The translations under genes and the position numbers were made by a program. From the NCBI GenBank assembly GCA_024346835.1, contig AP024866.1:930001-994000 (forward strand): a stretch of DNA of 64,000 bases, given 5' to 3'. The stretch comes from Vibrio comitans. GTDB lineage: Bacteria; Pseudomonadota; Gammaproteobacteria; Enterobacterales; Vibrionaceae. Below the pieces are notes generated by a model. It searched no databases. It was not told the origin of the DNA and saw only the letters and a list, made by a program, of their open reading frames with translations. Below, in pieces: positions 16,628-24,389 of the stretch (its first letter is position 1; each line of letters begins with the position of its first letter).

Positions 16628-17680
16628 TTAGTAAGGAGCAGGGAACTGCTTGATGACCTTTGCAATTCGCTGTTGTGTTTCGCTATCTAGGGTTAGATCA
16701 AACGCTGCCAGATCTTCTTTTAACTGAGCCATGCTGGTCGCGCCGATAATGCTAGAGGTCACCCCTTGAACACTGTTACACCAAGCTAAGGCCAATTGTG
16801 CAGGAGTAATACCGATATCCTTTGCGATCTCAGCGTATTGCGCTACTGCGTTGTGTGCGAGTTCGGTGCTTCTGTAGATGTTTTTTGAGTCCATTAAGCT
16901 CCAGCGACTGCCTTCAGGTCGTGCTCCATTGGTGTATTTTCCTGTTAACAAACCACTGGCTAACGGCGACCAAGGCAAATACGCAACATCTGCATGATGG
17001 CAGTGTTCAATCAAGTATGGCCAATCCTTCTGGCACAATAGACTGAACTCATTTTGTATGGAAACCATCTTAGGCAAACTGTGCTTTTCGGCAAGGTCGA
17101 GATAGGTGCTAATGCCCCAGGTAGTCTCATCTGAGAGCCCGCAATGGCGTATTTTACCAGCGGTAATACATTCATTGAGTGCTTGCAAAATCTCTAGCAT
17201 TTGCGAGCGCTGTGCTTTGACGTCAACGTCTGCGAAGCTGAATGTGTTTGACCATTGCTTACCAAAGTGAGGAGAGGTTCTGTTTGGCCAATGCAGTTGG
17301 TAAAGATCAATGTAGTCTGTTTGCAGTCTCTTTAATGAACTCTCTACCGATTGTATAACGGCTTCGCCAGTAATCGGTCCACCATCTCGGACCCAATGCA
17401 TACCAGGCCCAGCAATTTTGGTCGCAATGATAGTCTGTTGACGCTTCGCTTGATTGCGAGCGACCCAGTCACCAATAATGGCTTCAGTTTTACCGTAAGT
17501 CACTGGGGTAGGTGGAATGGCGTACATTTCCGCGGTATCGATAAAATTAACGCCTTGCTCAAGAGCATGATTAATCTGCTCATCAGCATCTTGTTGATTG
17601 TTTTGCACTCCCCAAGTCATGCTACCTAAGCAGACACGTGATACTTGCAGTTCACTATGGCCAAGTTTGGCGTATTCCAT
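16628..17680 (-). CDS. tas: Aldo/keto reductase, Tas-like
   Basis: 350 residues, very similar in layout to E. coli Tas: MEYAKLGHSELQVSRVCLG, then the catalytic aspartate/tyrosine region NFIDTAEMYAIPP with lysine in TIIATKIAGPG, and the NADP-binding end GVTSSIIGATSMAQLKEDL. The family reduces carbonyls with NADPH; the physiological substrate of Tas is not settled. The start at 17680 has a GAGGAG ribosome site 7 nt upstream. The frame stays open for 47 further codons upstream, but that extension runs into a MITE-like repeat and is not part of the protein. Confidence 0.9.
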   Translation of the reverse strand: MEYAKLGHSELQVSRVCLGSMTWGVQNNQQDADEQINHALEQGVNFIDTAEMYAIPPTPVTYGKTEAIIGDWVARNQAKRQQTIIATKIAGPGMHWVRDGGPITGEAVIQSVESSLKRLQTDYIDLYQLHWPNRTSPHFGKQWSNTFSFADVDVKAQRSQMLEILQALNECITAGKIRHCGLSDETTWGISTYLDLAEKHSLPKMVSIQNEFSLLCQKDWPYLIEHCHHADVAYLPWSPLASGLLTGKYTNGARPEGSRWSLMDSKNIYRSTELAHNAVAQYAEIAKDIGITPAQLALAWCNSVQGVTSSIIGATSMAQLKEDLAAFDLTLDSETQQRIAKVIKQFPAPY

Positions 17681-17697
17681 TTGGGTTCTCCTCATCT

Positions 17698-17964
17698 TAG
17701 GGCCTGTTGACCTTTTGAGTTGATTTTTGTAGCGATTTGTTGGGTATTTATACAAGGCAGTCACTTTTAGGTGTGGTGGTTCCACATGAAAAGGGACTAA
17801 CGCCGTAGAAATGCCCAACAAACCGCTACCCGAAGGGCTCGGCCAGAAGCCATTTACTCGTCGTTGAGCGTCTTTTGCTTAGATGACTAGGCGGCAAGAC
17901 ACTCGCCTTGATTAAATGGCTTCTGGTCGAGCAAAATTTAATCGCAACAGGCCAACAGGCCCTA
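17698..17964. mobile_element. MITE-like element, 263 bp, with TA flanks
   Basis: Terminal inverted repeats GGGCCTGTTGACC (17700-17712) and GGCCAACAGGCCC (17950-17962) match at 12 of 13 bases and are each flanked by TA, as expected for a TA target duplication. Inside are two further large inverted repeats: 17730-17749 with 17809-17828 (18 of 20), and GGCCAGAAGCCATTTA (17841-17856) with TAAATGGCTTCTGGTC (17913-17928). No transposase is encoded, so any movement would be in trans. It fills the 366-bp spacer between the divergent aldo-keto reductase and nuclease-fold genes. Confidence 0.65.
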
Positions 17965-18046
17965 GCTATCTATTTAAGATACTCTATGGCACTCGCTGAA
18001 ACCAGTAACTTGAGTTATCTTGGGGTTAAGCTTTTTGGCAACAGTA

Positions 18047-18985
18047 ATGGATGGATGCTCTTTGCGCCCGCATCAAATCAAGATCACTACCTTCAACTTG
18101 TTTAATTACTTAGTGCCTCCAGGTGCTTACTACGATTTCGAGAATATCTATAGCTTTGCTCATTGGCAGGATAAGCAGCACTGGACACTCAAACAAATCG
18201 AAGCTTCAGATGCTGATGTTATTGGTTTTCAGGAGATTTTTAGTGCCGATGAATTAGAAGAGCAGTTGGCTAATGCTGGCTATCCTTACTTTGCGGTGAT
18301 TGATCAGCCAAAGGTCGAGAGTGATTTTATCTATTCTGAGCCTGTGGTTGGCATTGCCTCTCGCTATCCATTGCTGTCGATATCTGCAGTGGAATCTGAT
18401 CCGTCGGCATCCAAAGAGTTAGGTTTCACCTATAGCCGAGCACCGCTGCATGCACTTATTGAACTGCCGGTTATTGGTAAGGTGGATTGCGTCGTGGTGC
18501 ACTTTAAGTCGCAGCGCCCTAAAGCCTTGAGCGAGGAAAAGGCTAGCTTGAAGCAGATCGAGAGTTGGCGTTCTACCATGCAAAGGGGCCTTGAAGCCCG
18601 CTTCATTGATGCGTTCTTTGCAGAGCGCAAGCGCACTAAAGGCTATCCTCAGATACTGATGGGTGATTTCAATCGAGATTTAAACAGCACGGAGTTTTCT
18701 TGCTTCCATGCAAATAATGATGATGAAACAAGAGGGCTCAGTGACTCGAAAAGACTTTTAACTGCAGAGGCGCCAATACAGGCCACACATTATTATGGGG
18801 CAAAAGGCAGTGTCTTAGACTACATCATGCTTTCAGAAGAGTTTGATAGAAACAGTGCCTCTTGCTTGTTTGAGGTGAGCGATTATCAGGTTTCCGATAG
18901 CCATCTAGTGAATCCTATTTATGCCATCGATCGCATGGCGAGTGACCATGGCATTGTGACTATTACGCTCACAGAGAGAAGTTAG
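18047..18985 (+). CDS. Endonuclease/exonuclease/phosphatase-fold protein
   Basis: 312 residues from the ATG at 18047. It has the DNase I-like metal-dependent fold: IKITTFNLFNYL at the start, the metal-binding glutamate in ADVIGFQEIF, VVVHFKSQRP in the middle, the ILMGDFNRDLNS motif, and the catalytic SDHGIV at the end. Members cleave nucleic acids or phosphodiesters; the substrate is unknown. The start is uncertain: an in-frame TTG at 18020 could add nine residues and neither has a strong ribosome site. It abuts the MITE-like element upstream, which may have displaced its promoter. Its stop overlaps the stop of the convergent MaoC gene. Confidence 0.82.
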   Translation: MDGCSLRPHQIKITTFNLFNYLVPPGAYYDFENIYSFAHWQDKQHWTLKQIEASDADVIGFQEIFSADELEEQLANAGYPYFAVIDQPKVESDFIYSEPVVGIASRYPLLSISAVESDPSASKELGFTYSRAPLHALIELPVIGKVDCVVVHFKSQRPKALSEEKASLKQIESWRSTMQRGLEARFIDAFFAERKRTKGYPQILMGDFNRDLNSTEFSCFHANNDDETRGLSDSKRLLTAEAPIQATHYYGAKGSVLDYIMLSEEFDRNSASCLFEVSDYQVSDSHLVNPIYAIDRMASDHGIVTITLTERS

Positions 18986-19803
18986 TTAACCCACTCTATA
19001 TCTAATAACGCTTTTCTATCTGTGTTGAGCAATAGCGCTTGATGGGTGGTTTGAATTAATTCAGTCTCAATGGGTAGTAGCGCAGGGCGTTTAAAGTTAA
19101 CTTCGACCTCTGTTGGCGCAATATCCAAAGTCACTAAACAACGAGCCAATAAATAGAGGCCGTGTGCGATGGGTTTCTTAAAACCGAAGGGTGCGGCTGT
19201 GAATCGATGCAGATGGATGGGATTGTAGTCTCCTGATACCCGTGCATATCCGCGAACACTTTGCTCTGTGATGTTGAGCTGAGCAAGGTGTTGAAAAGCA
19301 CTAAAGTCATCCGCCATTTGCGCAGGCTTATTGCCTCGTTTGCTACTAGTAATGGAAAAGTAGTGGCTATCGAACCCGCACACCAGTTGACTATCTTCAT
19401 AAAACTGCACACACAGTTCAAACTCGATGCCTCGAGGTTTGTTTTCAACACGGCCAACAGAAACAGTGACATCGTAGTTTGCTTTAGTATCGATCTCTTT
19501 ATGCCGATAAAAACGAATACCAGTGTGAATTAAGCCCAATGTCTTTAGCGGAAACTTTGCATCGGTAAGCAAATGCAATTGCGCTTTCTGGCTGGCCACA
19601 AATAAGTAAGGCAGGGGCAGTTCAGTGTGGGTAAAACCACAATAGCGTTTATAGCTTTGCAGGTGGGCTTGATTAAAGTGAAATCCTTCTACAACAAAGT
19701 GTAATTTTGGGATAGCGGTTGGGGATTGCGATTTGAATAACGTTTTACCCAAAATGCGCAGATTGCTAGGAAGATTTTTATACTCAATGGTTTTGTGTGA
19801 CAT
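18982..19803 (-). CDS. MaoC-like hot-dog dehydratase family protein
   Basis: 273 residues with a C-terminal MaoC/hydratase-2 signature, ARVSGDYNPIHLH followed by FGFKKPIAHGLYLLARC. The conserved Asp and His lie in the first motif and the HG in the second. The N-terminal half looks like a degenerate second hot-dog unit. Such proteins hydrate enoyl-CoA or act as (3R)-hydroxyacyl dehydratases; no other fatty-acid genes are adjacent. The start at 19803 (MSHKTIEYKNL) has AGGGATAGG upstream; an upstream in-frame ATG at 19824 lies before this ribosome site. Confidence 0.8.
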   Translation of the reverse strand: MSHKTIEYKNLPSNLRILGKTLFKSQSPTAIPKLHFVVEGFHFNQAHLQSYKRYCGFTHTELPLPYLFVASQKAQLHLLTDAKFPLKTLGLIHTGIRFYRHKEIDTKANYDVTVSVGRVENKPRGIEFELCVQFYEDSQLVCGFDSHYFSITSSKRGNKPAQMADDFSAFQHLAQLNITEQSVRGYARVSGDYNPIHLHRFTAAPFGFKKPIAHGLYLLARCLVTLDIAPTEVEVNFKRPALLPIETELIQTTHQALLLNTDRKALLDIEWVN

Positions 19804-20000
19804 TAATTGCCTATCCCTGAACATATATTAGTTCTAACAATCATGAATGTTAGCAAGCCTCATTGAAACTATCTGATTGAAATACGGTAATTTTTATCTA
19901 GCTCCCGAACTTTCATAGTTAACGGGTTGCATAGTTGTAATATTAGATTGCATTTATGCTTGTTGTGATACTCGCTCATCTGGCTTAAATTTAGTGGCAC

Positions 20001-20055
20001 AGGTGATGGGGTTCCACCTACTTAACCGCCGACCAGTCGGCTGATGACTCCTACC
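20001..20055 (+). promoter_or_regulatory. Fluoride riboswitch (crcB-motif aptamer)
   Basis: The sequence folds as the fluoride aptamer does. Stem 1 is AGGTG (20001-20005) with CACCT (20015-20019) around the loop ATGGGGTTC. Next comes the conserved AACCGCC, then stem 2 GCCGA (20028-20032) with TCGGC (20037-20041), then CTGATGACTCCTAC. The loop GGGGT can pair with ACTCC downstream to form the pseudoknot that encloses the ligand. These conserved stretches (GATG, AACCGCC, GGCTGATG, CTCCTAC) match the crcB family. It sits 150 nt before the IscU-like/GGGtGRT gene pair, on the same strand. Confidence 0.88.
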
Positions 20056-20127
20056 AAAATCGGAAACAGTGACTCATGGTCTTTATGATCTTTGAGGCTA
20101 GTACCATATGGTACTCGGTTTGGTAGG
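20050..20127 (+). promoter_or_regulatory. Probable expression platform of the fluoride riboswitch
   Basis: The 3' end of the aptamer, CCTACCAAA (20050-20058), is perfectly complementary to TTTGGTAGG (20119-20127). Pairing of the two would break the aptamer pseudoknot. Between them is the palindrome AGTACCATATGGTACT (20100-20115). No T-run follows, so control could be through translation or Rho, not an intrinsic terminator. The remaining 80 nt to the start codon contains no other clear structure. Confidence 0.5.
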
Positions 20128-20207
20128 GCGTATCTAATCCATCTTGCACCCAATCCTTTCTCACACTGTTTTCCTAACTTTATTCATTTGTTAGAGCGGA
20201 AAACATT

Positions 20208-20900
20208 ATGCATTACACAAACGAAATTCAATCAATGTGCCCAATTCAACGTGGCGACCTACATGCTTCTTCTCCTATTCCTGTAGAAGGCCGCATGATC
20301 AATCCTAAAGAGGTTATTGCAATCTCGGGTCTAAGTCATGGTGTGGGTGCATGCGCTCCTCAACAAGGCGCTGCCAAACTTACTCTCAATGTAAAACAAG
20401 GCATTATTGAAGAAGTTCTAATCGAAACCATTGGCTGCTCAGGCATGACTCAATCAGCAGCAATGGCATCAGAAATTCTTACCGGCAAAACCATTCTTGA
20501 AGCGATGAACACCGACTTAGTGTGTGACGCTATCAATGTGGCGATGCGCGAAATCTTCCTTCAGTTTACCTACGGTCGAACTCAATCAGCATTTTCAGAT
20601 GGCGGTCTGGAAGTGGGTGAAGCACTTGAGGACCTTGGTCAAACTCTTCGTAGCCAAGTGGGTACTAGTTACTCAACGAAAGCTAAAGGCGTTCGTTACA
20701 TGGAAATCGCAGAAGGTTATGTAACGAAAATGGGTCTAGATGAAAACGATGAAGTGATCGGTTACCAATACATGAACCTTGGTAAATTCATGAAAGCGGT
20801 CAACGCGGGCGTTGATGCTGAGACGGCACTGGCACAAGCAAGTGGTCAGTATGGTCGTTTCGACGAAGCTGTTAAAACCATTAACCCACGTCAACAATAA
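20208..20900 (+). CDS. IscU/NifU-like iron-sulfur scaffold family protein (GGGtGRT partner)
   Basis: 230 residues. It resembles the IscU/NifU N-terminal fold: VIAISGLSHGVGACAPQQGAAKL, then LIETIGCSGMTQSAAMASEIL, whose Cys lies in the loop equivalent to a scaffold cluster-binding site. It is not the housekeeping IscU: the second half (about 120-230) is different and the isc genes are absent. The cysteines visible at C30-like and GCSGM positions may bind metal, but this is inferred. It is the first gene of a two-gene operon, 17 bp before the GGGtGRT gene, behind a fluoride riboswitch, so its product is expected to rise when fluoride is present. Confidence 0.82.
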   Translation: MHYTNEIQSMCPIQRGDLHASSPIPVEGRMINPKEVIAISGLSHGVGACAPQQGAAKLTLNVKQGIIEEVLIETIGCSGMTQSAAMASEILTGKTILEAMNTDLVCDAINVAMREIFLQFTYGRTQSAFSDGGLEVGEALEDLGQTLRSQVGTSYSTKAKGVRYMEIAEGYVTKMGLDENDEVIGYQYMNLGKFMKAVNAGVDAETALAQASGQYGRFDEAVKTINPRQQ

Positions 20901-20917
20901 GCGAAGAGGACTGAATC

Positions 20918-21901
20918 ATGAACAACGCAACTCAAGCTCTACTAACCGAAATGAACATGAACTCTTTAGAAGAAGCATTCGCTTATTGTAAAGAATTTGG
21001 CATCGATACTCGTGAACAAGTAATGGAAACTCAGCCTATTGCTTTTGAAAGCGCAGTTGAGGCTTACACTGTAGGTACAGCCTACGCTCTATTCACTGAT
21101 AGCAAATCTTCAATTGAAGCGGCGAATGCGATTGGTAAAGGCCTACAAGCGTCTTGTAAACCAGGCAGTGTGGCAGACCAACGTCAAGTGGGTATCGGTC
21201 ACGGCGCTTTAGCGGCTCGCCTTCTTGATGAAAAAAGCACGTGCTTTGCTTTTCTTGCTGGCCACGAGTCATTTGCCGCAGCAGAAGGCGCAATCAAGAT
21301 TGCTCTAAACGTAAACAAAGCGCGTACTACACCGCTTAAAGTTATCCTTAACGGTTTAGGTAAAGATGCAGCATATCTAATTTCACGTATCAATGGCTTC
21401 ACCTACGTAAGAACTCAATACGATTACGACACTGGCGAGCTTAACGAAGTTGAACGTCGTCGTTTTTCGCAAGGTCCACGTGGCGAGATTATCTGTTACG
21501 GTGCTGATGATGTACGTGAAGGTGTGGCTATCATGCGCAGCGCTGGTGTTGATGTGAGCATCACAGGTAATTCAACTAACCCAACACGCTTCCAACACCC
21601 TGTAGCGGGCATCTATAAAGCAGAATGTAACCGAGATGGTAAAGCATACTTCTCTGTTGCATCAGGTGGTGGTACAGGTCGTACACTTCACCCAGACAAC
21701 GTGGCTGCGGGTCCTGCATCATACGGCATGACAGATACTATGGGTCGTATGCACGCTGACGCTCAGTTTGCGGGTAGCTCTTCAGTACCTGCACACGTTG
21801 CTATGATGGGCTTCATCGGTATGGGTAACAACCCAATGGTGGGTGCATCTGTGGCTCTTGCAGTAGCGGTTGACGAAGCGCTCAAAGCAAAAAGAGCGTA
21901 A
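20918..21901 (+). CDS. GGGtGRT family protein
   Basis: 327 residues carrying the family-naming motif SGGGTGRTLHPDNVAAG near the C-terminus, plus KPGSVADQRQVGIGHGALAARLL and CFAFLAGHESFAAAEGAIKIA. The family is conserved and found mainly beside an IscU-like gene, as here, but its biochemical role is not established to my knowledge. The Gly-rich loop hints at nucleotide or phosphate binding (inference). SD-like GAAGAGGA lies upstream of the ATG at 20918. The pair is behind the fluoride riboswitch at 20001. Confidence 0.9.
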   Translation: MNNATQALLTEMNMNSLEEAFAYCKEFGIDTREQVMETQPIAFESAVEAYTVGTAYALFTDSKSSIEAANAIGKGLQASCKPGSVADQRQVGIGHGALAARLLDEKSTCFAFLAGHESFAAAEGAIKIALNVNKARTTPLKVILNGLGKDAAYLISRINGFTYVRTQYDYDTGELNEVERRRFSQGPRGEIICYGADDVREGVAIMRSAGVDVSITGNSTNPTRFQHPVAGIYKAECNRDGKAYFSVASGGGTGRTLHPDNVAAGPASYGMTDTMGRMHADAQFAGSSSVPAHVAMMGFIGMGNNPMVGASVALAVAVDEALKAKRA

Positions 21902-22241
21902 TTAAGAATTCTGGAAGTTAGCTGACCATCCCTCTAGTTCTACTCATGCGTTGTCGTGAATAGCAGCTAGCTTCTAGTCTTATGCCCAAATAGATGGATT
22001 TCTACCGCCAGATGGACATCTATTGTTATCGGAATTGAATTTATAGGAATCCCTAGACCCTACAAAATCAGGCGATACCAAGACAATTAGTGATACCGCT
22101 CATTGCTTATTGCTTGTGGGCACGAAGAGCAAATCCAGTCCGATGGGTTTGCTCTTTTTCCTTTTGTAAATGAGCAAGTTCACTTGTAGAGTGGTTACTT
22201 CGAGTATTCAAGGATGAATCAATGTATTTAAGGATAAAGCA
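21902..22241. other. 340-bp spacer before the LysE-type gene
   Basis: No gene seen. It holds a small inverted repeat AATAGATG...CATCTATT (about 21988-22025) and the terminator listed separately. The last 80 bp probably contain the promoter of the LysE-type gene, but no convincing -35/-10 pair stands out. Confidence 0.5.
22125..22161 (+). terminator. Rho-independent terminator
   Basis: AAGAGCAAATCC (22125-22136), an 8-nt loop, GGGTTTGCTCTT and a T-run. It lies about 220 bp after the GGGtGRT stop, so that operon has a long 3' tail, or the hairpin closes a small untranslated RNA of the spacer. Confidence 0.8.
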
Positions 22242-22838
22242 ATGTCTGCGTTTTTAGCAGGGTTTTCTATTGGGCTATCGCTGATTTTGGCTATCGGAGC
22301 GCAAAATGCCTTTGTTATTAAGCAAGGCTTGCTCAGACAGCATGTATTTTGGGTATGTTTAGCCTGCGCCGTTTCAGATGCGCTGCTTATCAGCGCTGGC
22401 GTAGCGGGCTTTTCTGTAGTAGTAAAGGCTTACCCGCAAGTGGAAGATATCGCGCGCTATGGTGGTGCGTTGTTTCTGATTGTGTACGGTACTAGCAGTC
22501 TTTGGTCTGCGTTTAAAAATAAGCATACATTAGACCCAACCGCCAAAGCGCCTTCCTCATTGAACAAAACTCTTGCTGTTTGTCTCGCCTTTACTTGGCT
22601 CAATCCTCACGTCTATCTTGATACCTTGGTTTTGCTGGGTTCAGTGTCTACTCAATATGGTGCAGACAAAGACTTGTTTGGTATTGGAGCGGTGTTCGCA
22701 TCCTTTGTTTTCTTCTTTAGCTTGGGATATGGCGCAAGATTATTAACCCCTTACTTCAAAAAAGCCCATACTTGGAAAATACTTGAGGGAGCGGTGGGCG
22801 CTGTGATGTTGATACTCGCTGTCCAATTACTACGATAA
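22242..22838 (+). CDS. LysE/ArgO-family amino acid exporter
   Basis: 198 residues with about six membrane segments. The conserved LysE/ArgO opening FSIGLSLILAIGAQNAFVIKQGLLRQHVF (in parts) and the middle FTWLNPHVYLDTLVLLGSV are both present and diagnostic for basic amino acid exporters. Export of lysine or arginine is likely; which one cannot be told. No adjacent LysR-type ArgP regulator is seen and no lysine riboswitch is visible upstream. Confidence 0.9.
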   Translation: MSAFLAGFSIGLSLILAIGAQNAFVIKQGLLRQHVFWVCLACAVSDALLISAGVAGFSVVVKAYPQVEDIARYGGALFLIVYGTSSLWSAFKNKHTLDPTAKAPSSLNKTLAVCLAFTWLNPHVYLDTLVLLGSVSTQYGADKDLFGIGAVFASFVFFFSLGYGARLLTPYFKKAHTWKILEGAVGAVMLILAVQLLR

Positions 22839-22866
22839 ACCTCCAACAATCTACAAGGAAGTAGCG

Positions 22867-24321
22867 GTGGCAGATCAGCAAGCAAAGTTCGTTGAAGGCT
22901 CAACAATGAGGCATATTCTGACCATGTCAGGAGCTGGCTCTATTGGTTTAATGTCGCTGTTTATTGTCGACCTCCTAGATATGATGTTCATCAGTATGCT
23001 TGGGCAGGTCGAACTGGCTGCGGCAGTGGGCTTTGCTGGAACACTCATCTTTTTCTCAACGTCAATATCCATTGGTACCTCGATTGCAATGGGGGCCTTG
23101 GTATCGAAAGAGCTTGGCGCTAAACGTGTTCAGAGTGCTCGTCATCTAGTTATCAATATCTTGGTAACGGCCTTTTTAGTCAACGCTGTGATTACCGGAG
23201 TGATGACTTATTACATTCCCGAGCTATTGCAACTCATTGGTGCTAAGGGAGCGGCATTAGAGCATGCAAAAGACTATATGTATATCCTATTGCCGAGTAC
23301 TCCCGTTGTGGCTCTTGGTATGGCGGCAGGTGCCGCATTACGCGCTGCTGGAGATGCTAAACGCTCTATGATGGCGACAATATGGGGCGGGGTAGTTAAT
23401 GCTATCCTCGACCCTATATTTATCTTTGTGTTTATGTGGAATGTCGAAGGCGCCGCACTGGCCTCTGTAGTTTCTCGATTTACGGTACTGGCCTTCTCCT
23501 TAGCCCCTCTAATTAAGCAACACGACCTCGTTGGAAAATTCCGATACAAGCAGTGGCTGATTAGCCAACGAGCGATCTTTGCTATTGCGTTACCTGCGAT
23601 CTTTACCAATATTGCGACACCTGTGGGCAATGCCATAGTCACTAGTGCTATTGCGCAGTTTGGCGAGGATTTTGTCGCAGGCTTTGCGGTTGTGGGGCGT
23701 CTGACCCCGGTGGTGTTTGCGGCTATTTTTGCTTTATCAGGCGCTGTTGGTCCTATCATTGGGCAGAATTATGGAGCTGAGCGAATTGATAGGGTTAAAG
23801 AAACCTTACGCAACTCACTGATTGTGGTCAGTATCTACTGTGTTGTGGTGAGTTTGATTTTGTATTTCCTACAGTCGCAAATAGTCACTAGTTTTAACTT
23901 AACAGGCGATGCGGACTTGTTAGTTCGTACCTTCTGTACTTTTGTGGCGATTACCTTTGTATTTAATGGTGCGCAATTCGTAGCGAATACCTCTTTTAAT
24001 AATCTTGGTAAGCCACTGTACTCTACGGCTCTGAACATAGGCAAAGCGACAGTGGGAACCATTCCATTTGTTTACATAGGATCTGCTTGGTTTGGCGCTT
24101 TAGGCGTGCTGTATGGGCAAGCGGTGGGCTGCATCGTATTTGGTTTGATTGCTTTGGTTGTGCTTAGATTCCACGTTCATCAATTGGATGAGGAAGTGAT
24201 CACTGAGGATGAAGTGGACGAGGGATTACACAGTGTGAATATGCAGCCATTTTGTACACATGACGCAGTGGCAATGGAAGAGCTAGCTAAGAATGATGAA
24301 TTGGTTACAGAACAGAAGTAA
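22867..24321 (+). CDS. MATE-family efflux transporter
   Basis: 484 residues, about 12 membrane segments in two homologous six-segment halves, typical of Na+ or H+-driven multidrug and toxin extrusion (MATE) proteins: LFIVDLLDMMFISMLGQVELAAAVGF (in parts) in the first half and AGFAVVGRLTPVVFAAIFALSGAVGPIIGQNYGAER at the second. The C-terminal tail (about 440-484) is cytoplasmic and acidic (EEVITEDEVDEGL). It starts with GTG at 22867 after AAGGAAG. It follows the LysE-type gene by 28 bp and may share its transcript. Confidence 0.92.
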   Translation: MADQQAKFVEGSTMRHILTMSGAGSIGLMSLFIVDLLDMMFISMLGQVELAAAVGFAGTLIFFSTSISIGTSIAMGALVSKELGAKRVQSARHLVINILVTAFLVNAVITGVMTYYIPELLQLIGAKGAALEHAKDYMYILLPSTPVVALGMAAGAALRAAGDAKRSMMATIWGGVVNAILDPIFIFVFMWNVEGAALASVVSRFTVLAFSLAPLIKQHDLVGKFRYKQWLISQRAIFAIALPAIFTNIATPVGNAIVTSAIAQFGEDFVAGFAVVGRLTPVVFAAIFALSGAVGPIIGQNYGAERIDRVKETLRNSLIVVSIYCVVVSLILYFLQSQIVTSFNLTGDADLLVRTFCTFVAITFVFNGAQFVANTSFNNLGKPLYSTALNIGKATVGTIPFVYIGSAWFGALGVLYGQAVGCIVFGLIALVVLRFHVHQLDEEVITEDEVDEGLHSVNMQPFCTHDAVAMEELAKNDELVTEQK

Positions 24322-24336
24322 AGATTGTTAGATATA

Positions 24337-24378
24337 AAAAATGCCTATGGGGACTATATCTCCATAGGCATTGTTGTA
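24337..24378. terminator. Bidirectional terminator between MATE and SulP genes
   Basis: AATGCCTATGG (24340-24350) pairs with CCATAGGCATT (24362-24372). An A-run precedes it on the plus strand, which becomes a strong T-run for the SulP gene on the minus strand. Confidence 0.85.
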
Positions 24379-24389
24379 TTTAGTCGTTG

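Noticed and set aside
17680..17821. In-frame upstream extension of the aldo-keto reductase to 17821
   Set aside because: It crosses the MITE-like element and lacks the conserved Tas start; the ATG at 17680 has its own ribosome site.
17908..18105. A 65-residue plus-strand frame at the end of the MITE-like element
   Set aside because: Overlaps the repeat and the nuclease-fold gene in another frame; no similarity or ribosome site seen.
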